From Nitrosospira sp. Nl5 (lineage in GTDB: Bacteria > Pseudomonadota > Gammaproteobacteria > Burkholderiales > Nitrosomonadaceae): a stretch of 64,000 nt of DNA. A program made the translations under genes and the position numbers. Shown one piece after another: positions 54,407 through 63,986 of the stretch. The first letter of the stretch is position 1, and each line of letters opens with the position of its first letter. The notes under the pieces are model-generated. The model saw only the letters and a program-made list of their open reading frames with translations, did not search any database and was not told where the DNA came from. Where the stretch lies: contig NZ_FMVQ01000002.1 in assembly GCF_900102495.1 (NCBI RefSeq), positions 300,219 through 364,218 on the forward strand, read 5' to 3'.

Positions 54407-55363
54407 ATGAACAAACGCCCCCTCGGCCCTACGGGCCTGGATATCGCGCCGCTGGTACTCGGCGGCAATGTATTCGGCTGGACAGTCGATCAACCGACGG
54501 CCTTCGCGTTGCTTGATCGTTTCGCGGACGCGGGCTTCAACGCCATCGACACCGCGGATGCCTACTCAATGTGGGCGCCCGGCAATCAGGGCGGCGAATC
54601 CGAAACGATTATCGGCAACTGGCTCAAGGCCTTGCCCGGCCGCCGCGCGACAATCGTCATTATTACCAAGGTCGGCGCAACCCTCGCCGAGGACAAGAAA
54701 GGCTTGTCGGCCGAGCGCATCATGACCGCAGCCGAGGATTCATTGCGCCGCTTGCAAACAGATTACATCGACGTTTACCTGAGTCACCAGCCGGACCCGG
54801 AAACTCCGATCGAGGAAACGTTGCGCGCCTACGAAAACCTTATCCGGCAGGGCAAGGTAAAGGCGATCGGCGCTTCCAACTATAGCGCCGCCCAGCTGCG
54901 CGAAGCACTGGCGACCGCATCAGAAAAAGGCGTGCCGCGCTACCAGGTTCTAGAACCTGAATACAACCTGTATGACCGCGGGAGTTATGAAGGTGAACTG
55001 CGTGATCTGTGCATCAAGGAAGGCCTGGGGGTCATCACCTATTACGGACTGGCGTTCGGTTTCCTGTCCGGTAAATACCGCTCCCATGACGACCTGGGAA
55101 AGAGCGTTCGGGGCGCGGGCGTCCGCAAGTACCTCAATGCCCGTGGCTTTCGTATCCTGCACGCCCTGGATAGCGTGGCGGCAGTGCATCACGCGACGCA
55201 GGCCGAAGTCGCGCTGGCATGGTTGATCGCTCGTGAAGGTGTTACCGCGCCGATTGCCAGTGCGACAAACGTTCAACAGGTTGACAGCCTCATCCGTGCA
55301 GCGCGGCTAACGCTCTCCGCTTCGGAGATCGATTTATTGAGTGACGCCAGCGAGCAAAGCTAG
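54407..55363 (+). CDS. Aldo/keto reductase
   Basis: 318 residues; ATG after AGGAG. TIM-barrel AKR with NADPH: catalytic Asp/Tyr in DTADAYS, Lys in ITKVG, His in DVYLSHQPDPETP, GASNYSA, then GVRKYLN for cofactor. The oxidised/aldehyde substrate is not predictable. A 110-base gap separates it from the convergent flavoprotein gene. Confidence 0.88.
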   Translation: MNKRPLGPTGLDIAPLVLGGNVFGWTVDQPTAFALLDRFADAGFNAIDTADAYSMWAPGNQGGESETIIGNWLKALPGRRATIVIITKVGATLAEDKKGLSAERIMTAAEDSLRRLQTDYIDVYLSHQPDPETPIEETLRAYENLIRQGKVKAIGASNYSAAQLREALATASEKGVPRYQVLEPEYNLYDRGSYEGELRDLCIKEGLGVITYYGLAFGFLSGKYRSHDDLGKSVRGAGVRKYLNARGFRILHALDSVAAVHHATQAEVALAWLIAREGVTAPIASATNVQQVDSLIRAARLTLSASEIDLLSDASEQS

Positions 55364-55473
55364 GCTCGCAACGAGGCGTGGATCAAGCCTTATTCGTTTG
55401 CGTCTCGCGGCGCCAACGGGAATTCCTGTTGTCATAGCCAGAATTCGCTAACAGCTACGCCATTTCTCGTGGC

Positions 55474-56655
55474 TTAATGAAATAAAATCCTCCGCCATCC
55501 CGCCAGTGTTAATAAAAATTCGGGATCAGACCTTTCGTTGAATAATCCTTCCACTTTACCGCGGGTATATGCGTTTCTGCCCGTGTGCGTCACCAGCTTG
55601 TTGGTCAGGTACGGCCAGTTGAACAAGAATTCGGCTTTACGGTACACCTCGAACTTCGGCTGGAGGGCGGCGATACTTCGCGTGTAGGCTTCTGCCACCG
55701 CGGCACGGCTGAGACCGTGTTTCACGATGATGGCTTCTGCCGCAAGGATGCCCGTTTCCATCGCCTTGCCGATTCCCTCGCCGGTGAGAGGAAAAGTCGA
55801 ACCGATGCACTCCCCTATTCCCAGCAAACCACCATCGGCAACGCGGGTGCCGGTCAAGCCGGTGCGAAGCGGTGAGCCCTTGAGCGCAGTGACGATCTCG
55901 CCGTCTCGCATCAGCTCCTGTGCGAGCGGCAGCTTGGCAATAAATTGCTCATAGTGACGGCGAGGGTTGTTGTGTTTGTGCGCGGAACCGAAGAAGCCTA
56001 TGCCGATATTGAAGACCGCATCCGGACCCGGGAAAATCCAGCCATAGCCGCCTCTGACAGTGGTATCGAAAGCAAACACCAATTCGTTAAAATCCTTTGC
56101 CAGGCGCTCGTTGCGGACATATTGGCGAACCGCGAAGCTCCTGCATTCAGCTCGCTGGAGCAAGCCGGCTCGCGCAATTGGTGCGGGATGAGCGCCAGTC
56201 GCGAGCAACACCCACCGCGCACGGGCAGAGGCAACTTGGCCATCGACATTGAATTCGACCCGGTAGATTTTCCCATCCTCATCAAGCACAGCGGTGAAAT
56301 CGTGTCCAGGTAAAAATTCGGCGCCGGCTTCGATGGCCCCATTCAATAGTAATTCATCCAGTTTCAGGCGTGGCATGCACGCGCTGTGGGCGCGGATCAA
56401 TACGTCGCTCCCATCGCAACTGATCAGCCGCATGCCATGCGTAGGATAGGATATTGCGGCTACGCGCCCGATCAACCCGAGTTTTTTCAGGGCATGGAAC
56501 GCATCGGGGATCAAGGCGTCGCCACAGGTTTTGTCTCGGGGAAAGAGAGCCTTGTCGAATAGACCGACCGACAACTCGGCTTTGGTTAAAGTACGGGCCG
56601 CCGCACAGCCTGCGGGACCTGCCCCAACGATAATCACATCATAAGCGTGGCCCAT
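55474..56655 (-). CDS. Geranylgeranyl-reductase-type FAD oxidoreductase
   Basis: 393 residues. N-terminal FAD motif VIIVGAGPAGCAAAR, then RDKTCGDALIPDAF with the conserved CGD, GYGWIFPGPDAVFNIGIG, and the second FAD motif GECIGSTFPLTGEGIGKAME. Family members reduce isoprenoid chains or act as flavin halogenase/hydroxylase-like enzymes. It lies opposite an SRPBCC protein and O-methyltransferase, so a shared tailoring pathway is possible. Confidence 0.82.
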   Translation of the reverse strand: MGHAYDVIIVGAGPAGCAAARTLTKAELSVGLFDKALFPRDKTCGDALIPDAFHALKKLGLIGRVAAISYPTHGMRLISCDGSDVLIRAHSACMPRLKLDELLLNGAIEAGAEFLPGHDFTAVLDEDGKIYRVEFNVDGQVASARARWVLLATGAHPAPIARAGLLQRAECRSFAVRQYVRNERLAKDFNELVFAFDTTVRGGYGWIFPGPDAVFNIGIGFFGSAHKHNNPRRHYEQFIAKLPLAQELMRDGEIVTALKGSPLRTGLTGTRVADGGLLGIGECIGSTFPLTGEGIGKAMETGILAAEAIIVKHGLSRAAVAEAYTRSIAALQPKFEVYRKAEFLFNWPYLTNKLVTHTGRNAYTRGKVEGLFNERSDPEFLLTLAGWRRILFH

Positions 56656-56987
56656 GGAATTTATCAGCCGTTATTGCACTGTAGAATTTTTTGATAATCC
56701 GGCGTAGCAATCAGCCAACCCGGGAGATACTGCGTTATCGACCCATATCTCCTTTATAGACCAATAAACCGCAATTGATAGCAAGCGCCACGTCGCAGCT
56801 TATGATTGCCCTTATCCGCAGTAAGTGCAGTGAAGCACAATCCATCAAACAAACAATCCCGTTGCTTACGGGACGAGTAAAGGCGACAATCAACCTTGTA
56901 CTCTTCAAGGATTTCACGGTTGAGAATTATCAGTAACGACCAATTTCTATTACTCGGTGCGTTTCAGTCTGGGCAGGAGTTATATAA
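56656..56987. other. Divergent intergenic region
   Basis: 332 bases between divergent genes; probably holds both promoters. No small gene or repeat recognised. Confidence 0.4.
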
Positions 56988-57497
56988 ATGTTTAATTTAG
57001 GCTCCATGTTCAATCTGGGCCCCGCTGACCCAGTGGTCGGCAAGAAGAGCATCCTGGTCAAGGTATGCGCTGCTGAAATCTTCAAATTTATCGGCGACGA
57101 TTTATTTCATAACTATCCCAGATGGTCGCCAGAAGTACAGGAACTTGAATGTCTCACTGATGGGCCCGTAAAGTTGGGAACCATTGCAAGGCAGGTGCGC
57201 GTGGATCATGGCCAACGCTCGGAATCGAAATTTCGGATTACGATTTATGAACCGTCGAGGCGGCTGGCCTTTGCGGGCGTTGTTGAGCCTTATCGCTGCC
57301 TTTACGAACTAAAACCCCAAAGCAGGGAAGATTTGACGGAATTGAGTTTTACTTTTGAGCTGCTTGAACTCAAAGTATTCATGCGACCTTTTGAGCAGCT
57401 GGTCCGGAGCGCGATTCAGGACGGTGCAGTTCGCACGGTAGAAAATATAAAACGTTTAGTTGAAAGCGGCAAACCCGCCACAGCTGCTCGACTCTGA
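56988..57497 (+). CDS. SRPBCC-family (START-like) protein
   Basis: 169 residues; AGGAG upstream. Helix-grip pattern: KVCAAEIFKFIGDD, PRWSPEVQELECLTDG, KLGTIARQVRV, FELLELKVFMRP. Such proteins bind or cyclise hydrophobic ligands. 129 bases ahead of an O-methyltransferase in the same direction. Confidence 0.75.
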   Translation: MFNLGSMFNLGPADPVVGKKSILVKVCAAEIFKFIGDDLFHNYPRWSPEVQELECLTDGPVKLGTIARQVRVDHGQRSESKFRITIYEPSRRLAFAGVVEPYRCLYELKPQSREDLTELSFTFELLELKVFMRPFEQLVRSAIQDGAVRTVENIKRLVESGKPATAARL

Positions 57498-57626
57498 CAG
57501 ATACCTGGTTGCATCTGTTAGAGAAAGCGACTTGCGGTCGGGGCAGAAAAATCTTTTTACGCTCGACATTGTCCTCGGTGGATAATGGTTTCAGCATTCC
57601 GAATCGATCGGCGCGAGGATTTACTT

Positions 57627-58664
57627 ATGACAGATGAAGTTTCTACACAAGCACAGCAACCGCAGGTACCGGATGATAGAAAACTATGGGATGTCGTCCT
57701 CGGAATTTATGGCTATCCGGCGCTGCTTCTTGCGCATAAGCTCGGCGTTTTTCCCCTGCTGGAAGACGGCGAACTTTCGCTACCCGTCATCTGCGAGAGG
57801 CTGAACATCAAGGCCCGCCCTGCCGAAGCGATCCTGGCCGCAGCAACAGCGCTGGGGTTCCTGTCTGTAAAAGAAGGGCATTATTCATTGACGGCAGTCG
57901 CTGAACACTATCTGCTCAAGAAAAACCCGAGCTATTTTGGCTTCATGTGGGATCTGATGATCGAAAACGATCAGGTGCATTCATTTAAAAGCCTGGAAAA
58001 GGCAATCCGCACAGATGCACCCCAGGTTTATGGCGGGACGGGTATATACCGTCCCGAAGAAGTGCAGGCCGAACTCGCGCGAAGGTTTACGTGCAGTATG
58101 TACAGCATGAGCATCAAATCGGCCTTCCACTGGCCGGAGATGCTCGATCTCTCCGCTCACCGTATCATGCTCGACATTGGTGGTAGTTCGGGCGCACATT
58201 CGATTGGAGCCGTGTCAAAGTGGAGTAATTTACAAGCGATCGTTTTCGATTTTCCCATGGTGTGCGAGGTTGCAAATCAATTCATTGCCCAGCATGGCAT
58301 GCAGGATCGCATCAGGACATGCGAAGGAGACATGTGGCGTGACGAACTACCGACAGCCGATCTTCATTTTTACTCCACCGTTTATAATGACTGGCCCCCT
58401 GAGAAATGCAGCTTTCTTACCGCGAAGAGTTTCAATGCTCTCCCGCCTGGGGGGCGCATCATCATCCACGGAATACTCTATAACGAGGACAAATCCGGTC
58501 CGTTCGCTGCGGCTGCCTTCAGCATGCTCATGATGGGGTGGACCGAGGGGAAGTCCTACTCCTCCACGGAGTTGTCGGCCATGTTGAGCGATGCAGGATT
58601 TTGTGATATCGAGGTGCGCCCAGCCTTTGGCTACTATAGTGTAGTTACTGGTCTCAAACCTTAA
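57627..58664 (+). CDS. SAM-dependent O-methyltransferase (plant-OMT/ASMT-like)
   Basis: 345 residues from ATG 57627 with GAGGA before it; an earlier codon at 57585 lacks a site. N-terminal dimerisation winged helix (LNIKARPAEAILAAATALGFL), then SAM-binding LDIGGSSGAHSIGAV, DFPMVCEVANQF, and a C-terminal ALPPGGRIIIHG. The segment corresponding to the catalytic His reads FYSTVYNDWPPE. Methylates a hydroxyl on an aromatic or polyketide-like substrate; partner of the SRPBCC gene. Confidence 0.82.
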   Translation: MTDEVSTQAQQPQVPDDRKLWDVVLGIYGYPALLLAHKLGVFPLLEDGELSLPVICERLNIKARPAEAILAAATALGFLSVKEGHYSLTAVAEHYLLKKNPSYFGFMWDLMIENDQVHSFKSLEKAIRTDAPQVYGGTGIYRPEEVQAELARRFTCSMYSMSIKSAFHWPEMLDLSAHRIMLDIGGSSGAHSIGAVSKWSNLQAIVFDFPMVCEVANQFIAQHGMQDRIRTCEGDMWRDELPTADLHFYSTVYNDWPPEKCSFLTAKSFNALPPGGRIIIHGILYNEDKSGPFAAAAFSMLMMGWTEGKSYSSTELSAMLSDAGFCDIEVRPAFGYYSVVTGLKP

Positions 58665-59027
58665 AATCGCTTTCCAAAATAACCGCTCGCCCCTCACGGA
58701 CCATATGCGAGTATTTGGTCGAGTAGCCTAGAGGAATTTCACTACGGGCTCACGGCGCGTCTTCAGCTTATTGGCCGCACCACTCACGAAACCGTCAGCG
58801 CGTGCCGCTCGGCAAGCTGCGATTTGGAACGCAATCTGCTCACGGGGAAGAAACTTTGCGCACACAACGTCCATCATGGAGTTGTTTGACGCCAATTGCA
58901 GTCCGCATCGCGTCCTTTGGGAGCGCGTTACGCAATTGCCGGGTAACGGTTCCCGTGCCCACTCATTTTTCGGGATGGGCAGACATAACAGTTAACATTA
59001 ACTACCATACATAATATACTTAGGTAT
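58665..59027. other. Non-coding gap with possible group II intron 3'-end remnant
   Basis: Read on the minus strand, 58715-58755 resembles the 3' terminus of bacterial group II introns (GTGAAATTCCTCTAGGCTAC then TCGACC). The flanking domain V is not intact. The rest of the stretch has no supported gene. Confidence 0.3.
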
Positions 59028-59348
59028 ATGAAGAAAATATGCTCTGCAGCCAGCCTGATGGAAGCCCAGATCATGCTCGATCTTCTCGAACACGCAAACA
59101 TAGCCGCCAGATTATTTAATGAACACGCGCAGGGCGGCGTAGGCGACATTCCATTTACCCATGCTTATCCCGAGGTGTGGGTCGTCCGCGACAGCGATTT
59201 TGCGCGGGGGCAGGCAATCGTACGCGCTTTTGAAAAAACCCCGGCTGAAACCCGCGTTGTTTTCTGCCGTGCATGTGGCGAGGAAAACCCGCGCAATTTC
59301 CAGTTGTGCTGGAAATGTGGTGCGGGACTTGAAGCCATGTGGGGATAA
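59028..59348 (+). CDS. DUF2007-type protein with zinc ribbon
   Basis: 106 residues. N-terminal DUF2007 signal-transduction-like domain (ASLMEAQIMLDLLEHANIAA, PEVWVVRDSDFARGQAIV) and a C-terminal zinc ribbon CRACGEENPRNFQLCWKCG, with four Cys. Cytoplasmic, role unknown. Preceded by a poor site but a good family match. Confidence 0.75.
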   Translation: MKKICSAASLMEAQIMLDLLEHANIAARLFNEHAQGGVGDIPFTHAYPEVWVVRDSDFARGQAIVRAFEKTPAETRVVFCRACGEENPRNFQLCWKCGAGLEAMWG

Positions 59349-59799
59349 ATTTGCCCGCCCCTGCGAACCGCCAGGAAGGCTTTTATGACGCGCATGCCAT
59401 AACCACTTGGTATGGCAAACGGGAAGTGTGAGCGAAATCCACCTGAAAATCGAAATGCTCAAATAGCGCCGGTAAATGCGCTTGTCTTGCTCGACGCGAA
59501 GTTCAGCCAAACCAAATTTCTGTACCAGGTTGGATTGTCCGGTGCATACAATCTGTCGTTCATGAAGTTTCCCACATCTCAGGCATATCAGCTGTCAAGG
59601 CAACCGGTCCGATCAGCATGAGTAGGATGGGGGGAGCGGAGCGCAACCCATCAAAACGATTTCTGCCACATGAACGTTAGAAGCAATCGTACTTTGCGCG
59701 CCATATCGGCTATGAGCGGCTTCGAGCGTATAGCACCGGTACCGTTACTTGCGGCCCGGTATCAATCTGTTATCAAATAAGCAAGTAATCATCTCCCCT
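59349..59799. other. Non-coding gap
   Basis: A frame at 59412-59621 encodes 69 residues without motif or good start signals and is not annotated. Nothing else recognised. Confidence 0.4.
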
Positions 59800-62007
59800 T
59801 CAGAAAGTGTAACTTGCGCTCACCCCCACCATATAGTTACGGCCGGGCGCGGGTTCATAGAAGCGGCTGTTGCCTTCATTCACGATCACGGATCCGATAT
59901 ATTTCGTATCCGTGAGATTGTCCACCCGTACGAACTCGGTGAACTTCCAGGCCTTGACCTGATGTGAATAGGAAAGCCTGATATTAGCGATGGCGTAGTG
60001 CCGCGCTGCTTCGGTATTGGTATCGTTGGCAAAAATTTTGTCGCGGTAAATCGCCTCCACCGCCGCCGAGAAACCAGGCAGGCCGCGCCGCCAGACTAGC
60101 TCCCCATAAGCGGTATTGCGCGGCACACCAGGCAGAAAATTGCCGGCCGCTACGGTCACGGCTGCCGCCGTCCCCCGGTTGGAGGAAAAAGCGTCCTGGA
60201 ATGTCGCGTCGAGGTAGGCATAAGACAAGTAGGTGGAAAGATCGGAGCGGAAACGCGAATAGACCGAGAGTTCCACGCCGCGTCGTCTCGTATCGGATGC
60301 GTTCTGGAAAGTGGTCCTGCCGCCGGAACTCGTGGCAGGCACGATCTCGCCGGTGACACGCGACTCGAAAAGCGCCAGGTTTACCCGCGTATTATTTGCC
60401 GGCAGCCACTTGATTCCCGCCTCGACATTAAGACTTTTGCTTGGCTTAAGCGCGAAATTAAGGCCGGCGGTACCGTCCGGCTTATAGCCGAGCTCCGAGA
60501 AAGTGGGCGTTTCGAAACCACTGCCGGTGCTGATGTATAGATTGAGGGCGGGGGTTGCCTTGTACAACAACCCCATCACCGGATTCACGTTCCGATACGT
60601 AATACTGCCGCTGTCATTGGCGTTGCCGGCGCGGATAAAGAAATCCTCGGACCTGAAGTTCACTTCCGTATGGCGCAACCCGGCGGAAAGCGCCCAGGCC
60701 GGGGAAAATTCCCATTCGGTCTGCACATACTGGGCAAAACTGGTAACGGTATTATTTTCGTTGCGTCGCAGGCCCCCGCGCACCCCCAACGCCGTCCCGA
60801 CAAAATTCTCGAAACCCTTGCGCCGCTCCCTGGAACCGTCGTAATCGATCCCCGAAGTCACTGTCAGAGGCCGCGGCCCGCTGCTGCGATACGTCCAGCG
60901 CAGGCCCAACCCGCCGAATTCACGATCCAGATCGACTACGCCTCCCGAACTTGTGGCGGAGGTTTGCGCGCCGCGAGGCACCGCGAGAAACTGCAGAATC
61001 TCCCGCGTTCCCATATAGCCGATCAGCTTGACCGTGTTCGCGGCGGAAAACCGGTGTTCGTAGACCAGGCCGCCTTGCGAATTATCGATGCTCTTGCGGG
61101 TGTTGAAGGTGGTTGCCCTCTCGTCTGCCTGGCTGGGGTCGGCGCTTGCCTGGACGCGCGTCAAGCCGAGGGGATCCAGCGTATCGCCCTGGTGCAGATG
61201 ATTGGTCACCAGGGTAAGCGTCGCATCCTGGTTGAACCGGTAGGTAAGCTTCGCGCTTGACTGGTAGCGGGTTGCGGCACTGTGTTCGCGAAAACCCTGC
61301 GTTTCAAAACGGGAAATATCGACCACATAGTTGAATGGCCCCGGTGTTCCCCCTATTCCCGCGCCGCCTGGTCCGGCCGTGCCACCAAGCGTTCCACCAA
61401 GCGTCATTTCCCCGCGAATGGTGCCGTAGCTGCCTCCCAGGAGCGTGCCGGACAACACTGTGCCCGGTGGTCCATCCTCGGTAAAAGCCTGTATCACGCC
61501 CCCCGAAGCGTTGCCGTAGATAGCGGAAAAAGGACCGCGCAGCACTTCGATACGTTTGGTCGAACCGAGATTGATATTGGCCGCCTGGCCCTGGCCATCC
61601 GGCATGGTGGCGGGAATGTCGTCAACGATCAGCCGTATGCCGCGGATGCCAAAAGTGGAACGGGCACCGAAGCCACGGCTGGAGACTTGCAGGTCCTGCG
61701 CGTAGTTTTGCCGGTTTTGAATGACCAGGCCGGGAACACGCACCAGCGATTCCGAAAGGTTGACGCGTGGGCGGCCCTCCTGAATATCGGCTGCTTCCAC
61801 CACATCAATAGACATCGGCAGCGAGAAGCTCGATTGCTCAACGCGCGTACCGGTGACGACGACGGGATTGAGCGCTGACGGGGGACTGCCGGATGAAGCG
61901 GTTGACTGGGCTGAAGAAAAGCCGGACGCAAATACCAGAGTGACCAGGCCAACTACGCGGCAACCGGCATCAGGGACAGGATTTTCAGTGACCTTAGACT
62001 CTTTCAC
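59800..62007 (-). CDS. TonB-dependent outer-membrane receptor
   Basis: 735 residues from a GTG at 62007 (an in-frame stop lies just upstream). Signal segment VVGLVTLVFASGFSSAQ; plug domain with NLSESLVRVPGLVIQNRQ, VSSRGFGARSTFGIRG, IEVLRGPFSAIYGNASGG; the last 500 residues are a 22-strand barrel ending YMVGVSASYTF. Takes up a siderophore or metal chelate. Nearby cupin and DUF4198 genes suggest metal handling, but the ligand is not visible. Confidence 0.85.
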   Translation of the reverse strand: MKESKVTENPVPDAGCRVVGLVTLVFASGFSSAQSTASSGSPPSALNPVVVTGTRVEQSSFSLPMSIDVVEAADIQEGRPRVNLSESLVRVPGLVIQNRQNYAQDLQVSSRGFGARSTFGIRGIRLIVDDIPATMPDGQGQAANINLGSTKRIEVLRGPFSAIYGNASGGVIQAFTEDGPPGTVLSGTLLGGSYGTIRGEMTLGGTLGGTAGPGGAGIGGTPGPFNYVVDISRFETQGFREHSAATRYQSSAKLTYRFNQDATLTLVTNHLHQGDTLDPLGLTRVQASADPSQADERATTFNTRKSIDNSQGGLVYEHRFSAANTVKLIGYMGTREILQFLAVPRGAQTSATSSGGVVDLDREFGGLGLRWTYRSSGPRPLTVTSGIDYDGSRERRKGFENFVGTALGVRGGLRRNENNTVTSFAQYVQTEWEFSPAWALSAGLRHTEVNFRSEDFFIRAGNANDSGSITYRNVNPVMGLLYKATPALNLYISTGSGFETPTFSELGYKPDGTAGLNFALKPSKSLNVEAGIKWLPANNTRVNLALFESRVTGEIVPATSSGGRTTFQNASDTRRRGVELSVYSRFRSDLSTYLSYAYLDATFQDAFSSNRGTAAAVTVAAGNFLPGVPRNTAYGELVWRRGLPGFSAAVEAIYRDKIFANDTNTEAARHYAIANIRLSYSHQVKAWKFTEFVRVDNLTDTKYIGSVIVNEGNSRFYEPAPGRNYMVGVSASYTF

Positions 62008-62146
62008 TTATCGCCGCATGGTAACCGTATTACTGGATAGACGATTCGCCCCATTGCACCCCTCCCCAATTTGATAATTCAGGGCTTTACACCCACCCAT
62101 GGTTGGGATAGGATTGAGTCTCATTTGCATTCATGGAGATAGGACA

Positions 62147-62419
62147 ATGACAACTTCGACACCCCTTGATCCCCAAGGTATTCAGGATACCCACGTCCTT
62201 GAAGCGCATACCGACGCATTGAGGGCCCTTGTCACCGCTCTGGGGTGGCAAATTGACCCAGTACGCCTCCACGCCGATCTCCAGGCAATGGCAAGTATTA
62301 CAAGGAGGAACGGCCGCGGTGCCTCGGCAGGACTTATCGATGAGCTCGCGCATACCGTCGAAACCCGGCTCCTCACTACGAATGTAAGTATTGAGCGTAC
62401 AGTGGTTCCTTTCCGCTGA
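62147..62419 (+). CDS. Hypothetical small protein
   Basis: 90 residues from ATG 62147 (GGAGATAGGA before it). Starts MTTSTPLDPQGIQD, then helical (RALVTALGWQIDPVRLHADL) and Arg-rich near the end. Not recognised. It runs opposite to the receptor gene and may be a real short protein or a chance frame. Confidence 0.45.
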   Translation: MTTSTPLDPQGIQDTHVLEAHTDALRALVTALGWQIDPVRLHADLQAMASITRRNGRGASAGLIDELAHTVETRLLTTNVSIERTVVPFR

Positions 62420-62481
62420 CAGCGCCGGTTATTCCCCCACGCTTGTCGCCGCAATGGACGCGAAGCGCAAGTGCGTGACGC

Positions 62482-62961
62482 TTACTTGTCGTGCGTCGTC
62501 AACTGTGCTCCCGTCGGAGCGATAATGGTGGCAAGGAGCCGCGCCGGCACAGCCTGGCTGGGATTCTCCATGAACGAGTGTACCGTCCCAGGCGCTTCGC
62601 TCCAGCTTTCCCCGGCGCGATACTCGATTATTTCTCCGCTGTTCAGCTGTGAACGAACGGTACCTTCCAAAACATAGACAAAGACGGTACCGGCATGGCG
62701 ATGGCTGCCGGTTTGCGCTTCAGGGGCGAGATTCACTATGACCGCTGTCAGAGTAGTTCCAGAATCATGGGGAAGCGCCTGTGATGTAACGGATGTCAGC
62801 GTAATTCCTCCAGAATTTTCTCGATCTCTTTTTTTATCAACCGCACCGCCCGGCTCTGCCGCACCGCTTATCCCTGCCCCAATCAAGAGAACAGAAGCTA
62901 GAAAGATTTTAATAGTTCCACTCATATGGCTGATTACAATTGATTTTGTTGTCTCCATCAT
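62482..62961 (-). CDS. Secreted cupin-domain protein
   Basis: 159 residues; AAGGAA before the ATG. Signal segment IKIFLASVLLIGAGISGAA. Single cupin: GSHRHAGTVFVYVLEGTVRSQ with metal ligands His-x-His, then a second motif AGESWSEAPGTVHSF with His. Small beta-barrel that may bind a metal in the periplasm; catalytic activity unknown. Confidence 0.8.
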   Translation of the reverse strand: MMETTKSIVISHMSGTIKIFLASVLLIGAGISGAAEPGGAVDKKRDRENSGGITLTSVTSQALPHDSGTTLTAVIVNLAPEAQTGSHRHAGTVFVYVLEGTVRSQLNSGEIIEYRAGESWSEAPGTVHSFMENPSQAVPARLLATIIAPTGAQLTTHDK

Positions 62962-63115
62962 TGATAGGTTCCTTGTAAATGGAAGTTACGAGTTATAAAA
63001 AATTTGCGAACTATGAAAATACGCCGGAAATTGCAGGCAGCACGCGAGCTTGATTATCCGCTCGACTTGTTTGCGTTTCAGCTCATCTCTACGTTTTGCT
63101 TTTCCGCATTTACCC

Positions 63116-63820
63116 TTATTTGCCGTGCGGCGCCGCCGGCATATTGAATGTCAGCGTGGCGCGGTGGCGAAATGCATCGAACTTTTGACCTTGAAACTCC
63201 CCTGGCTGTTTTTCCACATTGATAACTTCCAGCACATATTGACCAGGCCAGGGAGTCGTGATCTTGACCCTGCCATTCTCGTCAGTGGGATGTTCCTGCA
63301 TCCAGAAATTGGGAGCGTAGACCATGACCTTGGCTTTTGCCAGCGGCGCATTGCGGAAATAAACAGTGAATGAATTAGGTGCCCCGTTCTCCGGCAGAAT
63401 ATCGAGCACGAGTTCGGGCTTCGCGGCTGCGCGCCTCAGCAATGGGCTGAAGCGGGCATAAAACATCGGTTTTACAACGCCGATACCGTAGTTGCTCCAG
63501 TCCTTGACCTCGTAACCAAGCTCCTCTGCGATCACCGGCGATGCACGGTTCGGAATCATCCCAAGATCGAAGTGATTATCCTTTCGGGCGACTTTAATCT
63601 CCTGCCGTTTGCTACTCTCATCGAGGAGCCAGGCCCGAGGCCCCTTGATTTCATCCAGCCTGCCGCCGCTTATCTCCCTTTCCTGCTCCTGGTATTCACC
63701 GAAATAAAGCCGCGCATGAAGTGTTTCGTCTCGTTCGATCCAGATATAATGCGCGGCCGCAGGAAGCGCGGTAGCCAGTCCCGTTAAAGCAAAGACACAT
63801 ACAAACAATTTCTTCAGCAT
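63116..63820 (-). CDS. DUF4198 periplasmic protein
   Basis: 234 residues; AAGGA before the ATG. Signal peptide LKKLFVCVFALTGLATALPAAA, then HYIWIERDETL at the mature N-terminus, an end with His (often metal-binding in DUF4198), and the C-terminal domain TDENGRVKITTPWPGQYVLEV. Members of this family occur beside TonB receptors and metal transporters, fitting the neighbourhood. Metal uptake or storage is inferred. Confidence 0.78.
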   Translation of the reverse strand: MLKKLFVCVFALTGLATALPAAAHYIWIERDETLHARLYFGEYQEQEREISGGRLDEIKGPRAWLLDESSKRQEIKVARKDNHFDLGMIPNRASPVIAEELGYEVKDWSNYGIGVVKPMFYARFSPLLRRAAAKPELVLDILPENGAPNSFTVYFRNAPLAKAKVMVYAPNFWMQEHPTDENGRVKITTPWPGQYVLEVINVEKQPGEFQGQKFDAFRHRATLTFNMPAAPHGK

Positions 63821-63840
63821 GGCATTTTCCTTTTTTTAAA

Positions 63841-63986
63841 TAACGAGATGCTCCCGGGAATTGGCATTCTAATCTATTGATCTGGATTGAATAAGATTTT
63901 ACGTGTCAATGGGGTCAGACTCGATTGATTGTAAGACAGAAGCGGGATATAGTGCCGTTTTCCAAAATAAGAGATAAGAGATCGTC
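63841..63986. other. Non-coding end with REP-like sequence
   Basis: ATGGGGTCAGACTCGATTG at 63910-63928 resembles sequences found next to REP-associated transposases. Nothing else seen. Confidence 0.35.

Noticed and set aside
56735..56917. 60-residue minus-strand frame in the divergent gap
   Set aside because: No ribosome site or motif; likely promoter region.
59412..59621. Small protein gene of 69 residues
   Set aside because: No ribosome site, motif or neighbour support.
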